Positions 34,841 through 47,465 of a stretch of DNA of 64,000 nt are shown piece after piece. Both the position numbers and the translations under genes were made by a program. The DNA lies in contig NC_092879.1 in NCBI RefSeq assembly GCF_028372415.1, positions 66,479,427 to 66,543,426 on the forward strand. Direction: 5' to 3'. Each line of letters starts with the position of its first letter. Position 1 is the stretch's first letter. The notes beneath the pieces were generated by a model. The model saw nothing but the letters and a program-made list of their open reading frames with translations. It was not told the origin of the DNA and did not search any database. The DNA is from Notamacropus eugenii (Eukaryota; Chordata; Mammalia; Diprotodontia; Macropodidae).

Positions 34841-34959
34841 CAGGGGTGGGAAACAGAGTAAATGGATTTGTTCTGTGAAGTTTGGATTCAGTCAGAGGGC
34901 TGCACTTGAGGACCTACAGGGCCACATGTGGCCTCAAGGCTTCAGGTTCCCCACCCCTG
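34841..34959. mobile_element. hAT miniature element, family Y (copy 2, internally shortened)
   Basis: CAGGGGTGGGAAACAG start, GGCCACATGTGGCCTCAAGG, and TTCCCCACCCCTG end. It lies inside the L1 fragment, whose sequence appears to resume (AACCTCAGAAG) at 34,962. Confidence 0.75.
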
Positions 34960-35039
34960 AGAACCTCAGAAGTTTTTTTTTTTCATTTATGTTACTGTGT
35001 CCTGTTAGTAGGAGCTCCATAGTCAGGATTTGTTCAAAT

Positions 35040-35262
35040 AAAGATAGATCTGTATCAGGGAGGGACTTCAGAGGTCATCTAGTATTGCCATCATTTTATA
35101 GATGAAAAAATTGAAGGCTGAAGAGGTGAACTGACTTATTAAAAGGTACACAGCTAGTAAAGTGGCAGAGTCAGTATTAGAACCCAAGTCCTCTGGTGCC
35201 AACATAATCAATCTTTCTGCTGTACTGTTCCAACCGCTTTATTGGAGCTACATCTCCATTAT
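35040..35262 (-). mobile_element. MIR-family fragment
   Basis: CTTCAGAGGTCATCTAGTAT, CATTTTATAGATGAAAAAAT, ACACAGCTAGTAAAGTGGCA. Confidence 0.75.
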
Positions 35263-35269
35263 AAGAAGC

Positions 35270-35540
35270 AAAATAACAATAATAAAAATAATAGCTAACA
35301 TTTGTATAGTAAGCTCTTTACATATGTTATCTCATTTGACTCTTACAATAACCTGATGAGATGGATACTTTTGTTTTTACTCATTTTATAGATGAGAAAA
35401 CTGAGGGTGAGAGAAGTCAAGTGACTTGCCCACCACAGAGAGTGAATCCCTTAGCTAGTAAGTGTCTGATGCAGGAATTAAATTCAGGTCTTCCTGAATT
35501 CAGGTCCAACACTAGGGTTCATAGTGGTACCTCATCTGAG
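35270..35540 (-). mobile_element. MIR/THER-type SINE, antisense
   Basis: ATAATAGCTAACATTTGTAT, TACATATGTTATCTCATTTG, AGTCAAGTGACTTGCCCACC, CAGGTCTTCCTGAATTCAGG. Confidence 0.8.
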
Positions 35541-35689
35541 CATGATTGGCTGATAAATCAACCTATGTACAGCCTGTACCATATGCATTCTGGTGTCCTT
35601 TTAACATAGACTCTGTATAACATATAATAGTAAGTAACATATAATGTGTGAAAGTATATAAGTATAAATATATACAAGCCATATGCTAT

Positions 35690-35880
35690 ATGAAATATAG
35701 TAGTAAGCAGTTAATTACAGAGGATTTTAGTGTGAATTGAGATACAGATTTGACAACAACCCTTTCAGGTAGGTCATAGAAGTATTCTTATGTCTGTTTT
35801 GCAGATGAGTAAACTGAGGTCAGAAAGGCTAAATGATCTGCTCAAGATCATCTGTCTAGAGCCCATTTTAGACATGTGAC
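35690..35880 (-). mobile_element. MIR fragment
   Basis: GTCTGTTTTGCAGATGAGTA, AACTGAGGTCAGAAAGGCTA. Confidence 0.65.
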
Positions 35881-36590
35881 ATTTGACCTCTAGTGTCAAA
35901 GAAAGATGGATCACGGCATTCACCTAGATTCTCCAAGTTTTGTTCTTTATTAAGTGAGACCATTAGAAAGCTGAGGTTTCTAGACCACTTTACCTCAAGT
36001 TCTGGCTTGAAATAGTGAGTTATGTCAAGTAATCCTGCCTTGTAGGGGGTTGATGGTTGAATCATTCAAGGAGACTTGAATTTTTGGATCTTTGGTGGAA
36101 AGACACTGGCCACTATGTTGTGCAGTGAATTTCTCAACTCACAAGAACAACATTTCTCTTTGCAGATGACTGTTTTCTGTCTTTTGTCAGACAATGAAAG
36201 CTATTGAGTTCACCCTCTTTCCCCATTGTCTTTGCTGCCAGGAAACATAGAGCAAAACCCAGTGGCCAGATCAGACCCCCAATGCTAGCTGCTTCCTCCA
36301 GCTAGCTCCTCCTTACTTGATTTTCTCCTGGTATGTCTTCTCTTGGATTCTGCCTCAAATGATCAGTAAAAGAGTTCATTGGGAACTAGAGAGGCTAAGA
36401 AATGCAAATCAATTAGATAACATCATCTGCCTGGCTCTGTTCTTTCAGTAATGGTTTACTTCATCTGTGCTCACCGTAGAAGATTTCGTCCATTCTAATT
36501 TACTCTATTACTTGATTTCCAGGTTCTGGAAACAGTCTCCAGAATATGCAATTCTACGTTGACAATGGCTTAACATCAGAGTGATCTCCA
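35880..36590. other. No gene; unassigned sequence
   Basis: No frame or repeat recognised. Confidence 0.5.
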
Positions 36591-36750
36591 AGTGCCTCAT
36601 TAGATAGTGAGTTTTCCATGACTGGAGGTGTTCAGAGGCTGAATGATATGAAGATATGGTGGCAAGCATTCATCCTTTAGGTCAGAGGTGAACTAAATGC
36701 CATCCAATGCCATCCAAAGTCTTTTCTAGCATTGGAATTCTAAGGTTTGC
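36590..36750 (+). mobile_element. L3/CR1 LINE 3'-end fragment
   Basis: GACTGGAGGTGTTCAGAGGC and a following CTTTTCTAGCATTGGAATTC match the end of the CR1-clade consensus. Confidence 0.6.
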
Positions 36751-37480
36751 ACCATTTTTATTCCTACTTGTAAGGCCACTTATTGATTTGTTCTTATCTG
36801 GTCAAAGGCCTATGCCCGTAATTTTGGGAGAAGCCAAAGTCATGATAGACAATTGTCTTTAACAAATAACATCACTTCCTTATTCTGCATTTTAGAAAAT
36901 TTATCCACATTTCCATAGCAGCCTACAATATCGCTAAATCCAACGTACTTCCTACAAGAATCTCTTGATTCATGGTGTCCAAACATTATTTTGGGCAGAG
37001 GTATAAGAAGAAATCACTGTCAATTCATCCTGCTGGCAGTGTTGTTACACTCAAGAAAATGTATTTAGGACTATATAAGAAAGAAATTTGCAATAGGAAA
37101 TATTGGGAGCATATTTAATGGAGGTTCTATTGTATGAATGGAAGTAGGCCTGAGCCAGTCCATATGCTATGCGTTGGACATGCTACTGGTAACAGGGGAC
37201 CTTGAGCCATCTTTGTTTAAGGCAATGCTGTATTATCGGTATTGAACACCTCCAATGTGCGTTCCTCCCTTCAATGACTAGAGTGTGAAGACTAGCAGGG
37301 ATCTTGTGGGGTTGGAAGTTTTCATTGTGTGTTGATGGCAAAATCGCAGGACTTATTTAGCTCTTTTGCAACCCATTCTCCTAGGAGAGGCAATTAGTTT
37401 CTGTTGTGTAATTAATAATTGAAATAAGATGATGGAACCTTAAAAAAAACAGGAGAAAGCCAATGTAAATTACTACAATT
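36750..37480. other. No gene; unassigned sequence
   Basis: AT-rich sequence without frames or recognised repeats. Confidence 0.5.
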
Positions 37481-37690
37481 TTCTTTCATCTGCAAAGGGT
37501 TTTATAAGAGCAGAAAAGGACCTTAGGGATGATTGAGGCTAACCTACTCATTTTGCAAGGAAAAAAAATGGACTCTAGAGAGTGGAAGTGATTTACCCAA
37601 GGACATGCTGAAAATAACTCGCAGGGCCATGAATCAAACTGAGACCCTCTGACTCCAAATTCAGTGATCTTTCCACTATGCCATGGTAAT
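37480..37690 (-). mobile_element. MIR-family fragment
   Basis: GGACCTTAGGGATGATTGAG, CTACTCATTTTGCAAGGAAA, CTCTGACTCCAAATTCAGTG. Confidence 0.7.
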
Positions 37691-38110
37691 TCTGTGTGGA
37701 GTGCCATTTTGATTGCATAAATAATGTTTGTCCTACATGTAATGGAGATTGAATGAGGTTATGCAATGGGAATGTTAAAGTGATTTCCTCTAAGACTGTC
37801 TCTCACATGGTTTATGGCAATTTTGCAAGGATGTTGATAAACTAAAAACGATTGAAAACTGTCCACTCAATGCTGGCTGCCAGGGATTAGGCTGGGATTA
37901 GTTATATTGACATTTCCTGAAATGATCAAGGCAATCAACGCCATCAATATAAACCATCATTTTCAGGAGGCTATAGATTTCTAACAACTTACAGTTATGC
38001 CTGGGAGACAGACCATCTATGCCAAGTCTTTTACTTTTTATGATTTTAAATGACCTTTTCTACAGCTGGTCCTGAACTATGCACAAATGAGTAGTTGAAT
38101 AAGGCCTTTT
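37690..38110. other. No gene; short inverted repeat inside
   Basis: Apparently unique sequence. CCTGAAATGAT (37,916-37,926) and ATCATTTTCAGG (37,956-37,967) are inverted copies about 30 bases apart. Confidence 0.4.
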
Positions 38111-38380
38111 TTGACTTGGCCTACCTGGGGGCCAAGAGACCTCACTTCTAATCTGGATTCTGCTATTCACTTATATATAGGATTCATGGTATCTAGAGCT
38201 ATAAAGACCTAGAGATCATCTAGTCCAAGGCCCTTGTTTTACAGATGCGCTGAAAAACTTTAAGAAAATAATTTTCCATCTATCGGCCAGTTGCATTACC
38301 TATAAAATGAGGGTCTTGTATCAGACAATCTCTAGGGTCTTTTTGAGCTAAAAGATTTTTGGATTCTCTGATCTACAGAA
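38110..38380. mobile_element. Nested MIR-family fragments
   Basis: A + element (GGGGGCCAAGAGACCTCACT; resuming ACCTATAAAATGAGGGTCTT) is split by a - element (GATCATCTAGTCCAAGGCCC, TTTTACAGATGCGCTG). Confidence 0.6.
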
Positions 38381-38404
38381 TCCCTAAGCAAGGTCAGAAA
38401 CATC

Positions 38405-38635
38405 TCTATCTTATGAGGTGGCTCAGTGGATAGAGCACTGTGCCTGGAGTCAGGAAAAACCTGAGTTCAAATCTAGCCTTAGAAGCTTGCTGTGTGGCCC
38501 TGGGCAAGTCATTTAACCTCTGTTTGCCTTAATCCATTGGTACAGGAAATGGCAAAACGCAGCAGTATTTTTGGCAATAAAAGTGATATGGTCCACGAGG
38601 TCATGAAGAGTCAGATATGAGTGAATAATAAGAAT
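38405..38635 (+). mobile_element. Marsupial tRNA-derived SINE
   Basis: GAGGTGGCTCAGTGGATAGA, GGAGTCAGGAAAAACCTGAG, GGCCCTGGGCAAGTCATTTA, GAGGTCATGAAGAGTCAGAT. Confidence 0.85.
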
Positions 38636-38637
38636 GA

Positions 38638-38687
38638 AGGTATGTATGTATGTATGTATGTATGTATGTATGTATGTATGTATGTAT
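38638..38687. repeat. (GTAT)n microsatellite
   Basis: About twelve uninterrupted TATG units directly after the SINE tail. Confidence 0.95.
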
Positions 38688-38699
38688 CCATCTATCTAC

Positions 38700-38850
38700 T
38701 ATATATCTAGCACTTAGCACAGAACCTGGCACATAGTAAGCACTAAATAGATTCTTGTTGACTTATCACCCAACAATCTAGCAATAATGTAGATGATTGC
38801 ATACAGTAGGTGGTTAATAAAGGTTTGTTAGATTAACTGATGAATATTCT
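38700..38850 (+). mobile_element. L2 3'-end fragments
   Basis: CTAGCACTTAGCACAGAACC, TGGCACATAGTAAGCACTAA, then a second end with TACAGTAGGTGGTTAATAAA. Confidence 0.65.
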
Positions 38851-38884
38851 TTGAGAATATCCAAGAAGGGAGAGCTAATGGAGG

Positions 38885-39165
38885 GTTGGAATATCACAGA
38901 ATCATAGATTACCGGTTGGAAGAGCCCTTAGAGTCACCAAATCCAGCATCATCATTTTCCAAATGAAGTAAAGAAACAAGCGTATGTTAGGGGTTTACTA
39001 TATGCCAGACACATAAGAAACTAAGGAAACGTGATGAAATGGAGGCCCCAGAGGTTTAAATGACTTGCTGATGATCATATAGATAGTAAATGACAAATAT
39101 GATTTCTAGCAGGATTTTTTTATTTCAAATCCAGGGCTCCTTACACTGGTCTACCTGGGTTGCCC
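38885..39165 (-). mobile_element. MIR-family fragment with internal insertion
   Basis: ATCACAGAATCATAGATTAC, GAGCCCTTAGAGTCACCAAA, GAGGTTTAAATGACTTGCTG. Confidence 0.6.
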
Positions 39166-39184
39166 TGGGCAAGTCAAGTAACTG

Positions 39185-39915
39185 CACAGTGCAAGTTGAA
39201 TACTTAAATAACCCCATCTCAGAAAAAGAAATTGAACAAGCCATCAATGAATTCCCTAGAAAAAAATCTCCAGGGCCCGATGGATTTACAAGTGAATTCT
39301 ATCAAACATTTCAAAAACAGTTAATTCCAATACTATATAGACTATTTGGGAAAATTGGTGAAGAAGGAGTCCTACCAAATTCTTTTTATGATACCTAAAC
39401 CAGGAAGAGCCAAAACAGAGAAAGAAAATTATAGATCAATTTCTCTAATGAAAGTAGATGCAAAAATTTTAAATAAGGTATAAGCAAAAAGAAGACAACA
39501 AATTATCCTGAGTATAATACATTATAATCAGGTAGGATTTATACCAGGAGGGCAGGGCTGGTTCGATATTAGCAAAGTAATTGTACAATGCCTCTGGGAA
39601 AATCTTTAAGAATAAGAGTTACCAATCTGTATTGGTGGAAGGAGCTTCTCAGCAGAAATCAACGATCTGAGTGCAGATCAAAGCATACTATTTGCTCTCT
39701 TTTTTGTTTTGTTTTTTTTCTTTCTCATATGTTCTAATTCTTCTGTATAACCTGACTAATGTGAAAATATATTTAATAAGAATGTATATGTATAGCCTAC
39801 ATCAGATTGCATGCCATCTTTGGGAGGGAAGAGGAAAGGGAGATGGAGAAAATTTAAAACTCTTGGAAGTGAATGCTGCAAACTAAAAATAAATTAATTT
39901 GTTAAAAAAAAAAAA
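39185..39915 (+). mobile_element. L1 with large internal deletion
   Basis: Begins in the ORF2 reverse-transcriptase region: the frame reads [30 protein letters not shown], then a frameshift and [14 protein letters not shown] and GFIPG, all RT landmarks. At about 39,600-39,670 it jumps to the L1 3'UTR (GCAGATCAAAGCATACTATT, TAACCTGACTAATGTGAAAA) and ends in an A tail at about 39,915. The RT palm and everything after it is missing, so it is dead. Confidence 0.85.
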
Positions 39916-40294
39916 CAAATCAAAGATCTGTTTTTAAACAATTGGTGGCACTCACTTGATAACTGCTCCATGGATCCAATTAGATAATGTATAAAGAGAA
40001 ATAATAGTGGATAAATAATAGATAATGGATAAAGCGAAATACAGGTAATCACAAAACCCCCTCCCCTATCTGTTGGACTGGGGCCTGTGCTCTGTGCATC
40101 CCACAAACATCATTCTCAGAAATGAGAAGCAGAAGGCTCAAATAGGGACTTCAGTTCCACCTCAAATGCTCTCGATGCCATGAACACGCAGTCTCCACTG
40201 TTGTCAAGACGTTGTGAAGAAGAGGCTGCCTGAGTTGCAAGTGACATGTTCCAAGGAGTGTGTGAGAGAGAGTGAGATTTCAAGTTGTTTCTGC
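39915..40294. other. No gene; unassigned sequence
   Basis: No recognised repeat or frame. Confidence 0.5.
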
Positions 40295-41090
40295 AGTTAT
40301 TCCTTGTTTTGTTGTACTTTGTACTTTGCAGAGACTCATTGGTTTTTTATTTTGTTTTTGCAAATTGAAGGTCTGGGGCAACCCTGCCTCAAGCCAGTCT
40401 GTGGTGCCATTTTTCCAATAGCATGTGCTCACGTTGTTTCTTAGCATCACATTTTGATAATTCTTGCAACAACATTTCAGTTGTTTTCATTATTATGATT
40501 GCTTCTATTGTGGTGATCTGGGATCAGTGATCTTTGCAAAATAATACTATTGTGATTGTTGGGGGGCACCATGAATCACAACCATATAAGACAGCGAATT
40601 TAATTGATAAAAGTTGCGTGTGTTCTGACTGACTTCTCCACCAACCTGCCCTTCTCTCCCTCTTCCTGTCCTCAGGTCTTCCTATTCCCGGAGACACAAC
40701 AATATTGAAATTAGGCCAATGAATAATCCTACGCTGGCCTTTATGTGTTTGAGTGAAAGGAAGAATCTTATTTTAAGAACTTGTCCAGGCCACTCCAGCC
40801 TTCAGCAACTACCACCCTGGTCAGTCAGCAGCCATCAACATCAAGGCAAGACCCTCCACCAGCAAAAAAGTTAGGACTCACTAAAGGCTCCCATGGTTAG
40901 CATTTTTAGCAATTAAGTCTGTTTGATTAAGGTAGGTACTTTTTAAAGACATAATACTATTGCACACTTAATAGACTACAGTATAGTGTAATCATAATTT
41001 TTATATGCACTGGGAAACCAAAAAATTCATGTGACTCTCTTTATTATGGTGGACTGGAATCAAGCCTGTAATGTCTCCAAGGTATGCCAG
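40294..41090 (+). mobile_element. Tigger-type (pogo/mariner) DNA transposon, transposase deleted
   Basis: The 5' end CAGTTATTCCTTGTTTTGTT and the inner GCAAATTGAAGGTCTGGGGC, CCATTTTTCCAATAGCATGT and GATCTGGGATCAGTGATCTT match the left non-coding region of Tigger. GTCAGTCAGCAGCCATCAAC and CTTAATAGACTACAGTATAG match the right one. It ends CTCCAAGGTATGCCAG next to TA at 41,091, the expected target. The transposase gene between the two ends is absent. Confidence 0.85.
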
Positions 41091-41099
41091 TAGGTAGTT

Positions 41100-41430
41100 C
41101 TTCCTTCTCAGTTGCCAATCACCAGTTTGTCTCTGACACAGCTCCCTTTGATGAGTTCCAAGGGACCAACCAGCAGCCTCTGGTTGCATATGTCCTTTAT
41201 ATAGGGCCAGAATACAAGTAACTAGAAGGGACCTGATTTGGGACCCCAAAAGAAGAGGCTAGGGTATGGGGTCAATATATTCCCTGTTGCCACAGGCCCT
41301 AATCCAACAGATGGAGGGAAGTGGGAGGGGGTATGGCCTTATTACCTCCGTTATAAAAGTACTATATAACCATGACCAATCATTATTTTTATTAATCCTT
41401 ATTATAATTGAAGTACAACACAGTAAAATG
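41100..41430. other. No gene; unassigned sequence
   Basis: No recognised repeat or frame. Confidence 0.5.
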
Positions 41431-41600
41431 AGATCATAGAATGCTAGAGCTCAAAAGTATCTCAAAGGTACCTAGTTCAGCCACCTCATTTAGCAGAAGA
41501 GGAGACTGAAGTGACTAACCCAAAGTCCCAGAGGTAATGTGTCACCATCTTATTTGGATCTCAGGCCCTCTGAGTCCTAACTCCATGCCCTTTCTGTAAT
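41430..41600 (-). mobile_element. MIR-family fragment
   Basis: GATCATAGAATGCTAGAGCT, GAGGAGACTGAAGTGACTAA, CAGGCCCTCTGAGTCCTAAC. Confidence 0.7.
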
Positions 41601-41759
41601 AGTGCTGCTTAGGTATGTCTTTAGGTGTTTAGTGACTGTACCCTGTCACTGGTATTTCAGGTCACTTAATTTCCTCCACCTCTGTTCATTTTGGGGGGTG
41701 ATTTGGGTTTTATTTTTTTCCTGTACAAAAAGTCTCATGTATATGGAAATTAACTAGAC

Positions 41760-41945
41760 ACTCACTCTGTGCGTTCTTGGCATTTGACTGCTGCCTCAGA
41801 TGCTTCCCTGCTGTGTGATCATGAGCAAATGTCGACCTCTCTGAGCCTCAGTTTGCTCATGTATGATAACCCGTGCAGTGCCCACTGCACTGGGACTGCT
41901 GTAAGGTCATGGAGGTAATGTTCTTTGAAAACCTTAACCCACTTT
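41760..41945 (+). mobile_element. MIR fragment
   Basis: GCTGTGTGATCATGAGCAAA, CTGAGCCTCAGTTTGCTCAT, GACTGCTGTAAGGTCATGGA. Confidence 0.7.
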
Positions 41946-42244
41946 ATGATGGTTAAGAAGATAAATGAAAGAGACGCTGCTCAGCTCTGTCTTCAGAACA
42001 CCACTGGCTTCTTTTCTCCTTTCCAAACTCACTCTGTCAGTAGATGCCCAACAGAGGTCATCTCTACCGAGATTTCTTCTCATTCTTCTACAGCTAGAAA
42101 ACTCTCTAACCACCTGCCTATCTGCCCTTTCTTCCCCTCCTATTTTAGAGAAAAGGGGGCCTTTCTTCTCCCCAAGGCCTATGCTTCCACTTGTACACTT
42201 GATCCAATCTTCTCTTTTCTCCTTTGGGATCTTGTTGCATGAAA

Positions 42245-43878
42245 CAACGCCCTTTTCTCTCATTTTCAATCTCAGTCTGTCTAATTCTCCCTTCTCTTTC
42301 CCTCCTCTCTTTCTCTTTTTCCCCTTGCTTCTCTCTTCCTTTCCCTTCCCTTCTTTCTCTCCCCTTCCCTTCTCTTTTTCCTCCTCTTTTTCTCTCCATT
42401 CTCTCTCCTCCCTTCTCTCTCTCCATCTTTTCTTTTTCCCCCTTCCTCTTTCTCCCATCTCCTTCCTCCTCCTCTCCCTGCTTCTCCCCCTCCTCCCTCC
42501 CCTCTCTTTTTCACTCTTCCCCTTCCATCTCCTTCTACCCTTCCCTTCTCTTTTCCTCTCCCTCTTTTTCACTGTGCCTTTCTAGTTCCCTCTTTCCCTC
42601 TCTTCCTCTCTCTCCTTTTTTTCTCTCACCCTCCCTTCTATTCCCCTTTCCCCCTCCCTTCTCTTTCCCTCACCCCCTCCCCATGTCACCTTCTCTCCTT
42701 CCCTTCTCTCTCCCATCTCCTCTCCCTTCCCTTCTCTTTTTCTTCCTTTCTCTCCTTTCTATCTCTTTTCCTTTCCTCTTACTTTCTCTCCTCTCCCTTT
42801 TCTTTCTCTCTATCATCTCTCCCCCTCCCTCTTTCTCCTTCTCCCCCTCCCCTTCCCCTTCCTCTTACTCCCTCTCCCCTCCCTTTTCTCTCCTCCCCTC
42901 CCTTTTTCTTCTCTTTCCCTCTCCCCTTCCCCTCTATCTCCCTCTCCCCCTCCCTTCTCTCTCCCTCCCTTCTCTCTCCCTCTTCCCCTCCTCTCTCTGC
43001 TCTCTCCACTTCTCCATCTCACTCCCTCTCCCCCTCCCTTCTCTCTCCTGCTCTCCCTTTTCTTTCCCTCTCCTTCCCCTTCTCTCTCTCCTTCCCCTCC
43101 CTTCTTTCTCTCCCCCTCCCCTCTCTTTCTCTTCTATCCTCTCTCTCTCCCCCTCTGCTCCTCCCCTCTCTTTCTCCTCCATCCTTTCCCTCCCCTCTGT
43201 CTCTCTCCCCCTCCCTTCTTTTTTCTGCATTCCCTCCCTCCCTCTCATCTGTATCCCTCTCCCCCTCCCTTCTCTTTCTATCCCATTCTCTCTCCCTCTC
43301 CTCCTCCCTTCTCTTTTTCCTCCATCCTCCCCCTCCCCTCTGTCTCCCTCTCCCCCTCCCTTCTTCTTTCTGCATTCTCCCCCTCTCTTTTTCTGCATTC
43401 CCTTCCTTCTTTCCCTCTCCCCCTCCCTTCTTTTTTCTGCATTCTCCTCCTCACTTCCTTTTTTCTGCATTCCCTTTCTCCCTTCTTTCCCTCTCCCCCT
43501 CCCTTCTTTTTCTGCATTTTCCCCCTCCCGTTTTCTGCATTCCCTTTCTCCCTTCTTTCCCTCCCCCTCCCTTCTTTTCCTGTATTCCCTTCCTCCCTTC
43601 TCTTTCCCCTTCCCTTTTTTCCCTCTCAGCTTTCACTGTCTCCCTTCCACTTTCCCTTCTGTCTCTCTCCCCCTCCCCTTCCCTCTTTTTCCCTCTCCCC
43701 CTCTTAGTCCCTTTACCTTCCTTCTCTCCCTCCCCTCTCTCCCCCTCCCTTATCTCTTCCTCTTCTCGCCCTTTCTCCTCTCTTCCCACTCTCCTTCCCC
43801 CTCCTCTTTATTTCTCTTTCCCCCCTCCCCTTCCACTTCTCTCTATCCCTTCCCTCCCCCCCCCCCCACTCTCTCTCT
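42245..43878. repeat. 1.6 kb polypyrimidine (CT-rich) tract with embedded minisatellite
   Basis: The + strand is nearly all C and T. From about 43,200 to 43,600 a unit containing CCCTCCCTTCTTTTTTCTGC recurs, with TTTCTGCATT seen about seven times. Very long open frames on both strands here (Ser/Leu/Pro/Phe on +, Glu/Arg/Lys/Gly on -) follow from the composition. Confidence 0.9.
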
Positions 43879-43880
43879 CG

Positions 43881-43895
43881 CACACACACACACAT
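43881..43895. repeat. (CA)n microsatellite
   Basis: Short CA run at the right edge of the polypyrimidine tract, after a C run of about ten. Confidence 0.85.
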
Positions 43896-43913
43896 CACAG
43901 CTGGTAAATGAGA

Positions 43914-43922
43914 TTTTTTTTT
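43914..43922 (-). other. Poly-A tail remnant of the retrocopy
   Basis: Nine T on the + strand, i.e. nine A at the 3' end of the minus-strand copy, about ten bases after the polyadenylation signal. Confidence 0.8.
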
Positions 43923-43932
43923 AAAACAAAAC

Positions 43933-43938
43933 TTTATT
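43933..43938 (-). terminator. Polyadenylation signal AATAAA
   Basis: TTTATT on the + strand is AATAAA on the minus strand. The spacing to the A run (about 10 bases) fits cleavage of the parent mRNA, and the signal could still serve the retrogene. Confidence 0.8.
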
Positions 43939-45612
43939 GGTAATGGATTTCAAATAATGTTCACAACAAAGCACACCATTATAGCGGAAGTCATTTCCGT
44001 GAAACAGATGTCTTCGAATCACACAGGTTGAATCTCTCAGGTATCCCCCACCCCTCCGCCTGGCCTCTGAGCTCCTTCAAGGGTGGGGGAAATTTGAGAG
44101 AGGGACACACAAGCGAAGGGGGATGGAGAGAAGATGACTGCTCTCCATAGAGCTATTTGCTAGAGAGAGGGAAAGCAATTAGGATAATTCAGAAGCCTCA
44201 ACAAGGGGCCAGTGAGAAGAGCAATGATAGCTGTCAGTTAAGCCGGATGGAAGGGGCTTCTGGGGATGGGGAATGGTGGCGAGGCCACCAGGTGAATAAA
44301 ATTGGCATTCCCAGGGCAAAAGGAAGCTCTATACCTTAGAGCTATGCCACTTCCTGTTCCCTTTCTCCCAGCATCCCCCCTTCCCCCACTCCTTTCTCCT
44401 CTCCCCACCCAAGGTGGGCTATATCTATCCCCAACAAGCTTTTGGGGAGTGACAGTCCCAGACAGTGGAAAATCCATGTCTGGGGATTAAAAATCTATAG
44501 ATAAAAATGGCTAAATCGTAGGTGTGGCCCAGGAATTTCTGGGAGACCTCTTTGGCAGGGCTCAAAAACCAGTTAGCCTGGGTGGGGTGGGGTGGGGGTG
44601 GGTAATGCTCTTTCTGGCGCCCTAGCCAAAGGGAGGCAAGACTGGGGAGTGGGGAAGGTCCTGAGGGAGGGAAGTCATTAGGAGTGGGGGAACGGGTAAG
44701 GCTCTTTGCAATTTGGCAGGATACCCCCAATGGGGCTCTAGCAATTGTTTTCACAAACCCCTGGCTGAGCGCAGCAGCAAACCCCTTCCATAGGCCACAG
44801 ACCTAGCTCGAACCATCTTCTGAGATCCCACAGGTTAAAAGCTCCACAGCCTTTGACCTAGGCAAAACCAGACATATTAAAATCTATTTGGGACGGCTAG
44901 GAATGGTGGGAGGGAAGAAAGGAGGGAGGGGCAAATACAACCTAAATAATATTTTTTTTAAGAAATTTTTTTAATATAAAGGAGCCCAAATAAATTTGCT
45001 AAAACCTCTTCCCTAGACAGGATCTCTCTCCGTGGGGGAAGTGGTTAAGTCAGTCTGTCTTTTTGCCCATGGATTAGCTTCTAAGGTTATAGGGAGAGGT
45101 TAGGGAGAGGGTGAAGGAGAATGGGGAGCTGCAGCAGTCTTAGGAATTGTAGGTTTTCCATCGTGGGGTCCCCCTGGCTCCCCTGCTCTTAGCTATCCAG
45201 CACCAATGGAATCTTGAGGAGCTCCCAAAGCAGGGGCCTGACCCGTGGGACAAATATACCACCCAGGGGAGGGAGTCGGGGTGGAAAAAAGCTGCGTCTT
45301 GGTTTAGTGACGATGGTAAGGCTTGGGCTGGAAAACTGACTCACAACTTGCATGGAGTTGAGCATAGAGCAGAGGGAACCCAGCCATGGGGTCTACCTGT
45401 TGGGGTAAGCCAGCAGGGGGAAAGCAGTGGGGATAGGGAAGGAGAGGGAAGGGGGCCCTCTGGTATTGGAATCTCCCTCCTGCCCAGCAAACATCTCAGC
45501 TTTCTGATCTCCCTCGGGAAAAAAGAATATTCCAGGAAATCTGGGGCCTTCTGTCTGCTCAATCCAACCCCCCCACCCCCGCCCCGAAAAGGAAGCCACT
45601 AGGGGGCCACGC
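43939..45612 (-). other. 3'UTR of the PRKACA retrocopy
   Basis: About 1.7 kb between the stop codon and the polyadenylation signal, free of the MIR, L2 and SINE fragments that fill the surrounding DNA. That is expected if it came in as one mRNA-derived block. Confidence 0.75.
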
Positions 45613-47340
<1,728 letters not shown>

Positions 47341-47399
47341 TCAGCTCCTGGCTCCCCCGAGCTCTGCTGCGGAACCACAACCGCAGCCTGCGGCTCTCG

Positions 47400-47465
47400 C
47401 CCTGGGATTTGAACCTAGTCCTCTCCTCAGCTGCACGATGAGCCAAGCTTTGGCTAGCCACTGTC
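47400..47465 (+). mobile_element. Possible MIR-like fragment at the 5' edge of the retrocopy
   Basis: CTGGGATTTGAACCTAGTCC resembles the B-box region of antisense MIR. The other side of the insertion has ACAGCTGGTAAATGAGA (about 43,897-43,913), which would be the preceding part of the same MIR. Confidence 0.35.

Noticed and set aside
42224-43924. 566-codon open frame on the + strand, Ser/Leu/Pro/Phe-rich
   Set aside because: It lies entirely in the CT tract, where TAA, TAG and TGA can hardly occur. No domain, no leader, no codon pattern of a gene.
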